This document shows positions 10,654 to 19,245 of a stretch of DNA of 33,324 bases, piece by piece. This DNA is from Alphaproteobacteria bacterium (GTDB taxonomy: Bacteria > Pseudomonadota > Alphaproteobacteria > UBA11136): NCBI GenBank assembly GCA_016776635.1, contig JADHSZ010000031.1:1-33324 (forward strand). Reading direction: 5' to 3'. The notes beneath the pieces were generated by a model. That model had not been told where the DNA came from. It was given only the letters and a program-made list of their open reading frames with translations, and did not search any database. Numbering within the stretch: position 1 is the stretch's first letter; every line of letters begins with the position of its first letter. Both the position numbers and the translations under genes were made by a program.

Positions 10654-11562
10654 CTAATCAGGCCATCTGCGGTGGATCCACATCCACTGTTCTGGATTTT
10701 CGCGCACCCAGCCCTCGATGATCCCGTTGACCTGGCCCATCAGCACCGCCACGTCGGCTGGCTTGTCGCCGCTTTGGGGTATCTCCAAAGGCGGATAGAG
10801 GGTCATGCGGAAATGGGCGCCTCGTGTGCGCACCACCCTGGCCGGTACCACCGGACACTTAAATTTCAGCGCCAGCTGGGCCAGGGCCGGGGCGGTCATG
10901 GCCTCGCGCCCGAAGAAAGGCACGGCGATACCGTCATTCATCTTCTGATCGGCGAGCAGCGCCAGATGTCCGCCTTGCCCCAGAATCCGCAGCGAGTCCC
11001 TGGCTCCGGAGCTGCCCTTGGCGGCGAAGCTTCGGGTGATGGCGCGCCGGGCGTGGCGGATCAGGCCATCGGTCAGCGGGTTGTTGGGGGCGCGATAGAC
11101 CAGGGTCAAGGGCAGGCCGCGCTGCACCGCCGACATGGCGTTGATCTCCCAATTGCCGAGATGGGCGGAAAAGAAAATACCGGGCTTGCCGTCATCGCGC
11201 AGCAGGTCGAGATATTGGGCGCCCTCCACCGTCACCCGGCCCGGCCATTTACCGTCCTCGTCATAGAGCCGGAGTTGATGGAGATGGGGGTATTCGGCTG
11301 TCACACGACCGAGATTGTCCCACATGGCCGTCACCAGCTGCTCGATTTCGCCTTGGGACTTTTCGGGAAAGGCATGACCCAGATTGCGCCGCGCCACGTT
11401 CGAGATTTTCAGCCGTGGCCCGATCATGCGGCCCAGCCAGCCGCCGAGGCTTGAGGCCCGGTCGAGATTCATGAGGCCGAAAAACCCGAACATCATCCAG
11501 GCGGCCGCGCCTTCCAGCACATGGCGCATGCGGCGCGCGGCCTCAGCCATGGCCGTCCTCAT
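10654..11562 (-). CDS. Lipid A biosynthesis lauroyl/lysophospholipid acyltransferase (LpxL/HtrB family)
   Basis: Inner-membrane acyltransferase adding a secondary acyl chain to lipid A or a related lipid. The 302-residue protein has an N-terminal hydrophobic segment (LEGAAAWMMFGFFGLMNL). The HxxxxE-type motif is in FFSAHLGNWEINAMS (about residues 131-145), followed by LVYRAPNNPLTD and LLADQKMNDGIAVPFFGREA, which shape the substrate site. It ends PEQWMWIHRRW, a family signature. The ATG at 11562 overlaps the lpxK stop by 4 bases (ATGA), so translation is coupled. Gene order with lpxK and waaA supports a lipid A role. Whether it equals LpxL or LpxM cannot be told from sequence alone. Confidence 0.9.
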   Translation of the reverse strand: MRTAMAEAARRMRHVLEGAAAWMMFGFFGLMNLDRASSLGGWLGRMIGPRLKISNVARRNLGHAFPEKSQGEIEQLVTAMWDNLGRVTAEYPHLHQLRLYDEDGKWPGRVTVEGAQYLDLLRDDGKPGIFFSAHLGNWEINAMSAVQRGLPLTLVYRAPNNPLTDGLIRHARRAITRSFAAKGSSGARDSLRILGQGGHLALLADQKMNDGIAVPFFGREAMTAPALAQLALKFKCPVVPARVVRTRGAHFRMTLYPPLEIPQSGDKPADVAVLMGQVNGIIEGWVRENPEQWMWIHRRWPD

Positions 11563-12578
11563 TCATCTTCGGCCACCTTTTCGGACACTTTTTCTGCGAG
11601 CGGCGAGAGCAGCCGCGCCAGCGCCGCTTCGTCCTGCCATTGCACCCGCACCTTGAACACCGCCACCCGGTCCTGCATGTCCACCTCCAGACGCTCGGCG
11701 TCCTTGGCCGTGGTCACGGCTTCGGCCCCGACGGTTTGCGCCGCCTCCATCAGGGCCTCGGCCTCCTCCTCGCCATAGGGGTAATGGTCGGGAAAGGCAC
11801 GGGCGGCCACGATCTCGGCCCCGGCCTCGCGCAGGGAGTCGAAGAATTTTTCGGGCCTGCCGATCCCGGCGAAGGCCAGCACCCTACGCCCTTGCCACTC
11901 CGCGCCACCCTCGTCTGCGGGAACCAGCCGGGCGCCGAGCACGGGAATACGTATCCCGGCTTTTTCAATTGCCGCCCCGATTCCGCTCCTGTCCTCTCCC
12001 AGCACCACCACGGCGTCGGCGCGCGACAGCGCATCCTCCAAAGTTTCACGCAGCGGCCCCGCCGGGATCAGGCGGCCGTTGCCGATTCCGTAGTCGCCGT
12101 CCATCACCACCAGCGACAGGTCCTTGGCCAAAGACGGGTTCTGGAAGCCGTCATCCATGATCACCATATCGGCTCCGGCCAGGGTCGCGCTCTGCGCTCC
12201 GGCGGGGCGGTCGGTGGAGACCCATGTGGTGGCGGTGCGCGACAGCAACAGCGCCTCGTCGCCGGTGTCGCGGCAATGGTGGCGTTCGTTGTTGACCCGC
12301 ACCGGACCGGGCAGCGATCCGCCATAGCCGCGGCTTAAAAAATGGGGATTGCGGCCATGGGCCTGGAACCACTCGCCCAGGGCCAGCGCCACCGGGGTCT
12401 TGCCCGCTCCCCCGGCCACCAGATTGCCGACACAGACCACCGGCAGGCTTGCCTTCGCCGGGTGGACCAACGCCAGCCGCAGCCGTACCCCCGCTCCATA
12501 GGCCCAGCCCACAGGAGCCAACAGGAAAGACAACGGGGAAGAACGCTCCCCTGCGTTCCAGAAATCAGGTGCGCGCAC
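11559..12578 (-). CDS. lpxK: Tetraacyldisaccharide 4'-kinase
   Basis: Phosphorylates the 4' position of the lipid A disaccharide at the inner membrane, giving lipid IVA. The 339-residue protein (usual length 320-350) starts with GTG at 12578. It carries the modified Walker A VVCVGNLVAGGAGKTPVAL near residues 47-65, then FLSRGYGGSLPGP, MDDGFQNPSLAKDLSLVVMDG and ALSRADAVVVLGED. It also has AGIGRPEKFFDSLREAGAEI with FPDHYPY, as expected for LpxK. The 5' end overlaps waaA by 14 bases and the 3' end overlaps the acyltransferase start by 4, so it is part of a single transcription unit. Confidence 0.96.
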   Translation of the reverse strand: MRAPDFWNAGERSSPLSFLLAPVGWAYGAGVRLRLALVHPAKASLPVVCVGNLVAGGAGKTPVALALGEWFQAHGRNPHFLSRGYGGSLPGPVRVNNERHHCRDTGDEALLLSRTATTWVSTDRPAGAQSATLAGADMVIMDDGFQNPSLAKDLSLVVMDGDYGIGNGRLIPAGPLRETLEDALSRADAVVVLGEDRSGIGAAIEKAGIRIPVLGARLVPADEGGAEWQGRRVLAFAGIGRPEKFFDSLREAGAEIVAARAFPDHYPYGEEEAEALMEAAQTVGAEAVTTAKDAERLEVDMQDRVAVFKVRVQWQDEAALARLLSPLAEKVSEKVAEDE

Positions 12579-13902
12579 GGGATGTCTCCGCCGTGGTGGT
12601 GTCGCCGCCGCCGCTTTTTTTGTCCTTTCCGCCGGGTTCCATCAAGGGCCCGGTGAAAGGAGCCAGCACCGCCATGATGTGGTCCAGCACCGCGCCGCCC
12701 GATACGGCGATGCGCCGCAGCGCCGCCGCCATTTCCTTGGCTCGCTCGGGCTCCCGCATCAGGCCGCCCACCGCATCGGCCAGGCCGGACACGCCGTCAA
12801 TCCGGAGCAGGGCGCCGGCGGCGCGCATATCGGCGACGATCTCAAGGAAGTTGAAGATATGGGGGCCGGTGACGATGGCGCAGTCGAGCTGGCCCGGCTC
12901 GATGGGGTTCTGTCCGCCATGGGGGACCAGCGAGCCGCCCAGGAACACCACCGGGGCCAGCCGGTAAAACAGACCCAGCTCGCCCATGGTATCGGCCATG
13001 TAAATATCGGTCTCCGCCATCAGCGCCTCACCGGCGCTGCGTTGCGCCACGTTCATCCCGCCGCCGCGCAGCAGGCGGGTAATGGCGGCGCCACGGGTTA
13101 TGTGGCGGGGCACGATGATGGTCAACAGTCCGGGGAAGTCGGCGCGCATTTCGCGGTGGGCTTCGGCGGCCATTTCCTCCTCGCCGGGATGGGTGCTGGC
13201 GGCCAGCCACAACGGTCGCCCGGCGGTGCTTTCCTTAAATGCGGCCAGTTCCTTTTGGTCGGCGGGCAGGGGCGGGACCGCGAATTTGAGGTTGCCGGGA
13301 GCGGCCACCTCGACCGCGCCCAGTGTCGTCAGCCGTTCGGCCTCGCTCTGATTCTGACCCAAACAGAGATCGAATGAGGACAACAGCCGTTCGATGGTGA
13401 CCGGGAAGCGCCGCCAGCCGGTATAGGAGCGGGGCGAGATACGGGCATTGACCAGAACCATGGGCACGCCGCGCTTGCGCGTCATGCGCAACAGGTTGGG
13501 CCAGAATTCGGATTCCATCCACAGCGCCAGATCGGGCCGCCAATGATCGAGGAAACGCCGTACCGCATAAGGCAGGTCCACCGGCACGAACTGGTGAAAG
13601 GCGCGCCGTGGCAGCCGGTCCTTCAACAGCTTGGCCGAGGTCACGGTGCCGGTGGTGATGAGTATGTGCAGCGCCCCATTCTGCGAAAGCAGCCTTTCGA
13701 TGAGTGGCAGGGCGGCGGCCGATTCGCCGACGCTGGCGGCGTGGAGCCAGATCAAGGGGCCTTCGGGACGGGTTTCTTCGCTGTCGCCGAAACGCTCCCC
13801 CATGCGCGCGCGGTCTTCCTTTCCGGCGCGCCGCCTGCGCTCCAGATAGAGCCGCACCAGGGGTCCGGCGGCGCTGGAAACCAGTCTGTAGAGGGCCAGC
13901 AT
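12565..13902 (-). CDS. waaA: 3-deoxy-D-manno-octulosonic acid transferase
   Basis: Transfers Kdo from CMP-Kdo to lipid IVA at the inner membrane (kdtA). Product of 445 residues with an N-terminal membrane-anchoring helix (LYRLVSSAAGPLVRLYLERR). The GT30 N-terminal domain shows GPLIWLHAASVGESAAALPLI and ILITTGTVTSAKLL. The C-terminal GT-B domain has LWLAASTHPGEEEMAAEAH, IVPRHITRG and VVFLGGSLVPHGGQNPIEPG, the last being the strongest family signature. Number of Kdo residues added is not predictable. A short Gly/Lys/Thr-rich tail extends beyond the domain and overlaps lpxK. The first base of its reverse-strand ATG adjoins the stop of the DUF374 gene. Confidence 0.96.
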   Translation of the reverse strand: MLALYRLVSSAAGPLVRLYLERRRRAGKEDRARMGERFGDSEETRPEGPLIWLHAASVGESAAALPLIERLLSQNGALHILITTGTVTSAKLLKDRLPRRAFHQFVPVDLPYAVRRFLDHWRPDLALWMESEFWPNLLRMTRKRGVPMVLVNARISPRSYTGWRRFPVTIERLLSSFDLCLGQNQSEAERLTTLGAVEVAAPGNLKFAVPPLPADQKELAAFKESTAGRPLWLAASTHPGEEEMAAEAHREMRADFPGLLTIIVPRHITRGAAITRLLRGGGMNVAQRSAGEALMAETDIYMADTMGELGLFYRLAPVVFLGGSLVPHGGQNPIEPGQLDCAIVTGPHIFNFLEIVADMRAAGALLRIDGVSGLADAVGGLMREPERAKEMAAALRRIAVSGGAVLDHIMAVLAPFTGPLMEPGGKDKKSGGGDTTTAETSRART

Positions 13903-14669
13903 CAGACGGCGCCCTCCCGTCCACCTGAAGATTCTTCCGGCTCCCCCGTTTCCTCTACTTTAATTTCTCCCGGCTCGATTTCCGCCGGTTTGATTTCCTC
14001 ATGGCCGCACATACGGTCGGCTTGCGCCGTGACTTCGTTAAGCCGCCGCTCCAGCTCCCGCCTAGCCGCCTCCTGGGCGGTTTCATCTGCGTCCTTATCC
14101 ACGGTAACGGGCTCACCCCAGATGAAGACCCCGCGCGCAAACGGCCAGGCCACCACGAACCGGTCCCAGCTGCCGAGAACCTTGCGCCGCGTCACCGCGA
14201 AGCTGACGGGCAGGATGGGCGCACCCGACAGCCGGGCGATGCTGATGATGCCGGAGCTGGCGCGCATGCGCGGTCCGCGCGGCCCGTCGGGGGTGATGCC
14301 GATGCTCTCGCCGGCTTGCAGGGCCGCCAGTATGGCGCGCAGGGCGGTGCTGCCGCCGCGCGAGGAAGAGCCCTCGATGGTGCGGATGCCGAAATGGCTT
14401 ACCATGCGGGCGAGGATGCGACCGTCCCGGTGCTGCGAGATCAGGGTGTGGATGGGAACCCCCTTGCGCCAGCAATAGGGCATCATCAACAGCCGCCCAT
14501 GCCAGAAACTCAGGATAAAAGGCCTGCCCTCATCCCACAGCCGTTGCGGGATATGGCCGTTCACCACCTGCCAGCGGCCGAGCGCAAAACAGAGCCGGAT
14601 ATACAGCGCGCCCAGAGCACACAGGAACCGCAGCACGAGGTCGCTTTGCAGGATGCGTTTTGCGCTCAT
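13902..14669 (-). CDS. DUF374 lysophospholipid acyltransferase-like protein
   Basis: Member of the DUF374 family that typically sits beside waaA in Alphaproteobacteria; a membrane-associated acyltransferase role is inferred from its resemblance to PlsC-type enzymes. ATG at 14669 gives 255 residues; the frame is open further upstream but into msbA antisense sequence. Visible motifs are PFILSFWHGRLLMMPYC (catalytic HxxxxD-like region) with LISQHRDG, IEGSSSRGGSTALRAIL, and SIGITPDGPRGPRMRAS. The C-terminus has an unusual acidic tail of repeated Glu/Pro/Ile segments (about 35 residues), probably disordered. It lies 25 bases after the msbA stop and runs directly into waaA, sharing one base (stop/start). 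Confidence 0.9.
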   Translation of the reverse strand: MSAKRILQSDLVLRFLCALGALYIRLCFALGRWQVVNGHIPQRLWDEGRPFILSFWHGRLLMMPYCWRKGVPIHTLISQHRDGRILARMVSHFGIRTIEGSSSRGGSTALRAILAALQAGESIGITPDGPRGPRMRASSGIISIARLSGAPILPVSFAVTRRKVLGSWDRFVVAWPFARGVFIWGEPVTVDKDADETAQEAARRELERRLNEVTAQADRMCGHEEIKPAEIEPGEIKVEETGEPEESSGGREGAV

Positions 14670-14694
14670 CGAAGGAATGTCCCGATCTGCTCTT

Positions 14695-16557
14695 TCAGGC
14701 CCGCGCCTTGCTCGCCGGTTCTGCCGTATCCGCCGCTTTCGCCGTTTCTTTCGGCCGGTCGGCGAATTGCAGGGCATAGAGGCGGGCATAATGGCCGTCG
14801 GCGGCCTGGAGTTCGGCATGGGTTCCGGATTCACTGACCAGGCCGTTCTCGATCACATAAATGATGTCGGCGTCGGTAACGGTGGACAGGCGATGGGCGA
14901 TGACCAGGGTGGTGCGCCCGGCCATCAATTCGGTCAGCGCGGCCTGAACCTGGCGCTCCGACTGTGTGTCCAGGGCCGAGGTGGCCTCGTCGAGAAGCAG
15001 GATCGGCGCGTTCTTGAGGATGGCGCGGGCGATGGCGATACGCTGGCGCTGTCCGCCCGAAAGCCGGATGCCGTGTTCGCCCACCACGGTGTCATAGCCG
15101 TCGGGAAGCTCGGTAATGAAGTCATGGGCCGCGGCCCGCTGCGCCGCCGCCTCGATCTCTTCGGGAGTACTGTCGAGCCGGCCATAGGCGATATTGGCGC
15201 GTACCGTGTCGTCGAACAGGCTCACCTCCTGGGAGACCAGGGCAACATGGGCGCGCAGGCTGGCCAGCGTCACCTCGCGCAGGTCATTGCCGTCGATGGA
15301 GACGCTCCCCGCATCCACGTCGTAAAATCTGGGGATGAGGTTGAGAATGGTGGACTTGCCGCTGCCCGACGGCCCCACCAGCGCCACCGTGGAACCGGCG
15401 GGCACCTCGAGCGAAATATCCGCCAAGGCGGGAGCGTCGGGGGCATAGGAAAAGCGTACCTGGTCAAAGGCGATGGCGCCCTTTTCCACGGCCAGTTCAC
15501 GGGCGTCCGGCGTGTCCACGATATTGGGCGCTACATCGATCAGGGCGAACAGCCGCTGCGCCGCGGCCAGGCCCTCCTGCAGGCTGGCGTTGAGGTTGGC
15601 CAGGTTCTTCATGGGCGCATAGGCCATCAGCAACGCAGCGATGAAGGAGAAAAAGGTGCCGGGCGTGGTTTCGCCGGTGATCACCTGGGAGCCGCCATAG
15701 AACACCACGGCGGCAATGGCGAGGCCGCCCAACAGCTCCATGATGGGCCGCGACAGGGACCGCACCCGTGCGGCTTTGTAGATGAGGCGGAAAATTTCCT
15801 CGATCAGGCCGGTGGCGCGCTTGTCCTCATAGTCTTCCATGCCATAGGCCTTCACATGGCGCGCCCCCTGGAAGGTCTGGCCGAGCAGCGTGATGTAGTG
15901 ACCGATCTCCACCTGGGTATTGGCGGAGACCTTGCGGATGCGCTTGCCGATGCGAAGGATGGGAAGGATGGCTATGGGAAAGACCACAAAGGCGATGATC
16001 GCCAGCTTCCAGTCCTGATAGAACATGAGACTGACCAGGAACACCAGGGTCAGGCTGTCCTTGGCGAACCCCACCAGAACGTTGGACACGGCCAGACGCA
16101 AAAGATTGGCGTCGGTGGTGAAATGGGAAATCAGCTTGCCGGTATGGGTGTTATGGAAAAAAGCGATATCGGCGGCCATGAGGTGGGTAAACATGGCCCT
16201 CTGGATGTCGGTGACCACCCGCTGTCCCACGAAGCTCATAATCACCGCCTGTCCGTAATCGCTCGACCCCTTAATCAGGGTGACGATGATGATGGCCAGC
16301 GGCACCAGCATCAGCATCTCGGCGTCGCGCTTGAGGAACACGTCATCGAGCATGGGCTGCATCAGCCAGGCATTGGCCGCGGTCATGGCGGCGGTGGCGA
16401 CCATGCAGACAATGGCCAGGGACAGGCGTCCGAAATAGGGCCGTACATAGACCCCCACCAGCCGCCGCAGAAGGGGCATGGTGTCGTGATGGGGATTAGG
16501 GTTGGCGTCGCTGGTCAAGGCTGGCTCGAAGGGCTGATGGAAAATAATGTGGCGCAA
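14695..16557 (-). CDS. msbA: Lipid A export ABC transporter, fused permease/ATPase
   Basis: Half-transporter that as a dimer flips core-lipid A across the inner membrane using ATP. The membrane domain (about residues 45-330) has six hydrophobic helices, e.g. LSLAIVCMVATAAMTAANAW and DSLTLVFLVSLMFYQDWKLAI. The ATPase domain has Walker A GPSGSGKST (near 394), signature LSGGQRQRIAIARAIL (near 498), Walker B ILLLDEATSALD (near 520) and H-loop VIAHRLSTV. The start is uncertain: TTG at 16557 gives 620 residues, while ATG at 16479 (MPLLRRLVGVYVRPY) gives 594 and fits the family better; neither has a clear Shine-Dalgarno. Context with waaA and lpxK supports MsbA rather than another exporter. Confidence 0.92.
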   Translation of the reverse strand: MRHIIFHQPFEPALTSDANPNPHHDTMPLLRRLVGVYVRPYFGRLSLAIVCMVATAAMTAANAWLMQPMLDDVFLKRDAEMLMLVPLAIIIVTLIKGSSDYGQAVIMSFVGQRVVTDIQRAMFTHLMAADIAFFHNTHTGKLISHFTTDANLLRLAVSNVLVGFAKDSLTLVFLVSLMFYQDWKLAIIAFVVFPIAILPILRIGKRIRKVSANTQVEIGHYITLLGQTFQGARHVKAYGMEDYEDKRATGLIEEIFRLIYKAARVRSLSRPIMELLGGLAIAAVVFYGGSQVITGETTPGTFFSFIAALLMAYAPMKNLANLNASLQEGLAAAQRLFALIDVAPNIVDTPDARELAVEKGAIAFDQVRFSYAPDAPALADISLEVPAGSTVALVGPSGSGKSTILNLIPRFYDVDAGSVSIDGNDLREVTLASLRAHVALVSQEVSLFDDTVRANIAYGRLDSTPEEIEAAAQRAAAHDFITELPDGYDTVVGEHGIRLSGGQRQRIAIARAILKNAPILLLDEATSALDTQSERQVQAALTELMAGRTTLVIAHRLSTVTDADIIYVIENGLVSESGTHAELQAADGHYARLYALQFADRPKETAKAADTAEPASKARA

Positions 16558-16597
16558 GATAGCATGGAGGGGAAGACCCGGCCAATCCAGTGTCTGC

Positions 16598-17380
16598 TCA
16601 GGCGGCCTTTACCACCTTTTCGTTGACGAACAGGAAATCGCCGTATTCGGGAAACTGCATGTCCCGCGCCACCTCCCGGAATCCGTGGCTGTGCAGGTAT
16701 TCCGCCACTTCGGGCAACAGACTCTGGCCCTCATAGACCGGCGACACCTCCAACTCGGTGATGATGTAGCTGGTGTCTTTTAATTTCTCACCCAGGCCTT
16801 CAAGCACCTGGAGGGCCGCCCCCTGTACGTCCATACAGATCAGGTCGATGGCGGGAATGGCAAGCTCGCGGCACAACTCATCCAGCCGCACCGCGTCCAC
16901 CGTAATTTCCTCCTGGATGAATTTTTCGCGATGGGCGTAATCGCCGCTTTCGGGAAAACAGGACGAGGCGCCGATATTCCGCTCCTCGTTGCCGTCGCGA
17001 TAGGATTTGACCACGGGATAGAACGTCAGCGGCCCGCTCTCCCGCCATGCCGCCTTCTCGACCAGCGAGATGTCGTCTTCGCCTTCCAGGGTCTCGCGGC
17101 ACAGGGCCAGGGCCTCGGGATTGCATTCCATGCACCAGACTTGGGGCACTTCGTAGAAATCACGGATTGCCACGGCATCGCGGGCGTCGCGGCTGCCGAT
17201 CTCGAAGGCCACCTTGATCCGGTTCTTCTCCATGTGGCGGGCGAAGGTGGGATTGATATAGGTGGAGGGGGGCAGGGGCGCGGCGGGTTTTTCCCGGCCC
17301 AGGAGTTTTTTACGGACCCGGTTCAACGCCCGGTTCAGGCGTTTCCAGAATCCTGGTCTCAGATTTGTGTTCTCTTGCAT
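16598..17380 (-). CDS. FkbM-family methyltransferase
   Basis: SAM-dependent methyltransferase of the FkbM type, which commonly O-methylates sugars or secondary metabolites; the substrate is unknown. ATG at 17380 gives 260 residues. The start of the fold shows KVAFEIGSRDARDAVAIRDF (SAM-binding glycine-rich loop) and QVWCMECNPEALALC. The FkbM signature is TVDAVRLDELCRELAIPAIDLICMDV followed by QGAALQVLEGLG. The N-terminus is basic (WKRLNRALNRVRKKLLGREK), possibly membrane- or polymer-associated. It lies 40 bases downstream of the msbA start region on the same strand and is divergent from the next gene. Neighbouring glycosyltransferase genes suggest modification of a surface glycan. Confidence 0.88.
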   Translation of the reverse strand: MQENTNLRPGFWKRLNRALNRVRKKLLGREKPAAPLPPSTYINPTFARHMEKNRIKVAFEIGSRDARDAVAIRDFYEVPQVWCMECNPEALALCRETLEGEDDISLVEKAAWRESGPLTFYPVVKSYRDGNEERNIGASSCFPESGDYAHREKFIQEEITVDAVRLDELCRELAIPAIDLICMDVQGAALQVLEGLGEKLKDTSYIITELEVSPVYEGQSLLPEVAEYLHSHGFREVARDMQFPEYGDFLFVNEKVVKAA

Positions 17381-17523
17381 CCGGGTGGTTATCTCATGGT
17401 CCGCGCCGGGAATGAAAATGAAAAGTCGGGTTGTATGACGGCGGCGGGAATGACAGGATTGCGCCCAGCGCCCGCGGCCACGATAGCCCAGCGTCGCCTC
17501 GTGGCGGTTTCCACCACCACAAC

Positions 17524-17529
17524 TATAAT
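17524..17529 (+). promoter_or_regulatory. Possible -10 box of the 17552 gene
   Basis: TATAAT lies 22 bases before the ATG at 17552, in the 171-base spacer between two divergent genes. No convincing -35 element sits 16-18 bases upstream, so this may be a weak or activator-dependent promoter, or a chance match. Confidence 0.25.
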
Positions 17530-17551
17530 ATCCACTGTATCCACGGAACCC

Positions 17552-18391
17552 ATGCCTATCCTCAACCGACTGGTGGACGTCTACGAAAAGCGCGGATTCG
17601 AAATCGCGACCGGACTCAACGCCAGCCATTTCGATGATTTCACGGCGGCGCCCTTTACCTGGCTCATGCGCGACGGGCGCAGCTTCACCAACGGGCTCGG
17701 CATTACCATCGGCGAGGTCTATTTCCTCGAATGTCTGTTGGCCGATCTCGCGCCCCTGCGCATTTTCGTTATCGGCAATTCCTTCGGCTGGAGCACCCTG
17801 GCGCTGGCGCTGCTGGCGCCCCAGGCCAAGGTGGTGGCCATTGACGCCGGTTTCGACGAGAACTCGCTGGAGGGTATCTCGCTCACCAACCGCATCGCAT
17901 CGGAAGAAGGCCTCGACGTGACGGTGGTGGAGGCGACGGCGCCCCAGGACGTGGCCGCCGTGATCGCCGAGCATCTGGACGGGGCAGTGGACTTCGCCCT
18001 CATCGACGGCAAGCACACCAACGAACAGATCGTCCTCGATTTCGATGCCGTGCGTGCCTGTGCCGCGCCCCACTGCGCCTATCTCTTCCATGACGTGTTC
18101 GAGTTCTCCCTACAGCAGGGATTTTCCCAAAACCAGGACACATCCGGCCTTTCCGGCGGCATCCTGCGCGGCACCACCTCGGGCATGGGTCTGCTTTATG
18201 ATGTCTCCCGCACTCCCGCCGTCGCCCAGACCGTGGCCACCTTCACCATCAGCGAGTCGGCCATGGCGGTGGTGCGCCAGGGGGCGTGGAACCGCCGCCA
18301 CCGCACTATAGCCAAATACCGCAAGAGCCTGGCCAAGCGCCGCAACACGTTGCGCGGCTGGCTCGGTAAATCACCGCTGCCGCTGCCCTGA
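17552..18391 (+). CDS. Class I SAM-dependent methyltransferase-like protein
   Basis: 279 residues from ATG 17552. The centre resembles the Methyltransf_24 type of Rossmann fold: PLRIFVIGNSFGWSTLALALLAP (about residues 70-92, nucleotide-binding loop with Gly-Asn rather than Gly-x-Gly-x-Gly), VVAIDAGFDENSLEG (acidic end of strand 2) and VDFALIDGKHTNEQIVLDFDAV, with HDVFEFS next. The ALIDGKHT pattern is common in enzymes that methylate sugars in glycan loci. The C-terminal 40 residues are very basic (RRHRTIAKYRKSLAKRRN). No cysteine or membrane segment is prominent. It is followed 11 bases later by a glycosyltransferase-like gene. Substrate unknown; the fold is inferred from these motifs only. 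Confidence 0.7.
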   Translation: MPILNRLVDVYEKRGFEIATGLNASHFDDFTAAPFTWLMRDGRSFTNGLGITIGEVYFLECLLADLAPLRIFVIGNSFGWSTLALALLAPQAKVVAIDAGFDENSLEGISLTNRIASEEGLDVTVVEATAPQDVAAVIAEHLDGAVDFALIDGKHTNEQIVLDFDAVRACAAPHCAYLFHDVFEFSLQQGFSQNQDTSGLSGGILRGTTSGMGLLYDVSRTPAVAQTVATFTISESAMAVVRQGAWNRRHRTIAKYRKSLAKRRNTLRGWLGKSPLPLP

Positions 18392-18402
18392 GACATGTGA
18401 GC

Positions 18403-19245
18403 ATGACAAATTTCATTATCGTCACCGCCGCCAACGACAAGTATTTCTGGCTGTTGCAGAAGTTTATCGCTTCCATCCGCAGCTTTGACGGCGGGCGCGA
18501 GGCGGCCATCGGCGTGCTCGACCTCGACCTGTCCTCGGAAAACATCGCCTGGCTCGAAGGTCACGGTGCACAAGTGCGTGACCCCGGCTGGGACTACGAG
18601 AAGGCGAGCGGGGAAGAGAACTGGTTCAAGGCGATGACGGCGCGGCCCAATCTGCCCAAGCATTTCCCCGGCCATGACATCTATCTGTGGCTCGACTGCG
18701 ATACCTGGGTCCAGGACTGGGACGCGGTGGAGCTTTATCTCGAGGGCGCGGCCCGCGACGGCTTTTCCGTGACGCCCGAGGTGGACCGCTCCTACGATCA
18801 CGAGGGTTTCTACGATTTCCAGTATTCCTGCTACAAGACCGGCTTCGGCCGCAAAATGGCCAAGAAACTGGCCTCGGCCCCGATCATCAACTGCGGCGCC
18901 TTCGCGGCTACGGCGGACGCCCCTCACTGGGAAATCTGGTCGGAAATTTTCGGCGATTGTCTGGCGAAGAAGGTTTATTTCTGGGCCGAACAGACGGCGC
19001 TGAACGTGGCCTTTTACACCCGTGGACTAACGGCGTCGTTCCTGCCCGCGCGCTGTAACTGGATATGCCACCGCGCGCTTCCCTTTGTCTCCGAAGACGG
19101 CGCCACCCTGCTCGATCCGGCGCCGCCTTTTGCGCCGCTGGGCATTCTCCACCTCACGGCCATGACCAAATACGAGACCTTCGACCTCGCCACGCCGTCG
19201 GGAAAGACCGTTACCCGCTCGCTGTGTTATCCGGACGACGAATAA
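18403..19245 (+). CDS. Glycosyltransferase-like protein with DxD motif
   Basis: 280 residues; ATG 18403 is used, with a GTG 6 bases upstream in frame as an alternative. The fold appears GT-A/GT8-like: MTNFIIVTAANDKYFWLLQKFI at the N-terminus, then DIYLWLDCDTWVQDW (about residues 96-110), where DCD would bind metal and sugar nucleotide. NCGAFAATADAPHWEIWSEI and WAEQTALNVAFYTRGL follow, with LPARCNWICHRALP (acceptor-side) and GILHLTAMTKYE at the end. Donor and acceptor cannot be deduced. Its last 35 bases overlap the 3' end of the GT2 gene on the other strand. Together with the two methyltransferases it suggests synthesis or capping of a methylated glycan. Confidence 0.75.
   Translation: MTNFIIVTAANDKYFWLLQKFIASIRSFDGGREAAIGVLDLDLSSENIAWLEGHGAQVRDPGWDYEKASGEENWFKAMTARPNLPKHFPGHDIYLWLDCDTWVQDWDAVELYLEGAARDGFSVTPEVDRSYDHEGFYDFQYSCYKTGFGRKMAKKLASAPIINCGAFAATADAPHWEIWSEIFGDCLAKKVYFWAEQTALNVAFYTRGLTASFLPARCNWICHRALPFVSEDGATLLDPAPPFAPLGILHLTAMTKYETFDLATPSGKTVTRSLCYPDDE

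Noticed and set aside
14653..16626. Long antisense frame (657 codons) on the plus strand opposite msbA
   Set aside because: It mirrors the codon pattern of msbA in GC-rich DNA, is rich in Gly/His/Gln, and has no recognisable motif; msbA motifs on the minus strand are complete.
18397..18399. GTG as start of the DxD glycosyltransferase gene
   Set aside because: ATG two codons later is preferred; neither has a clear Shine-Dalgarno, so the difference is two residues only.
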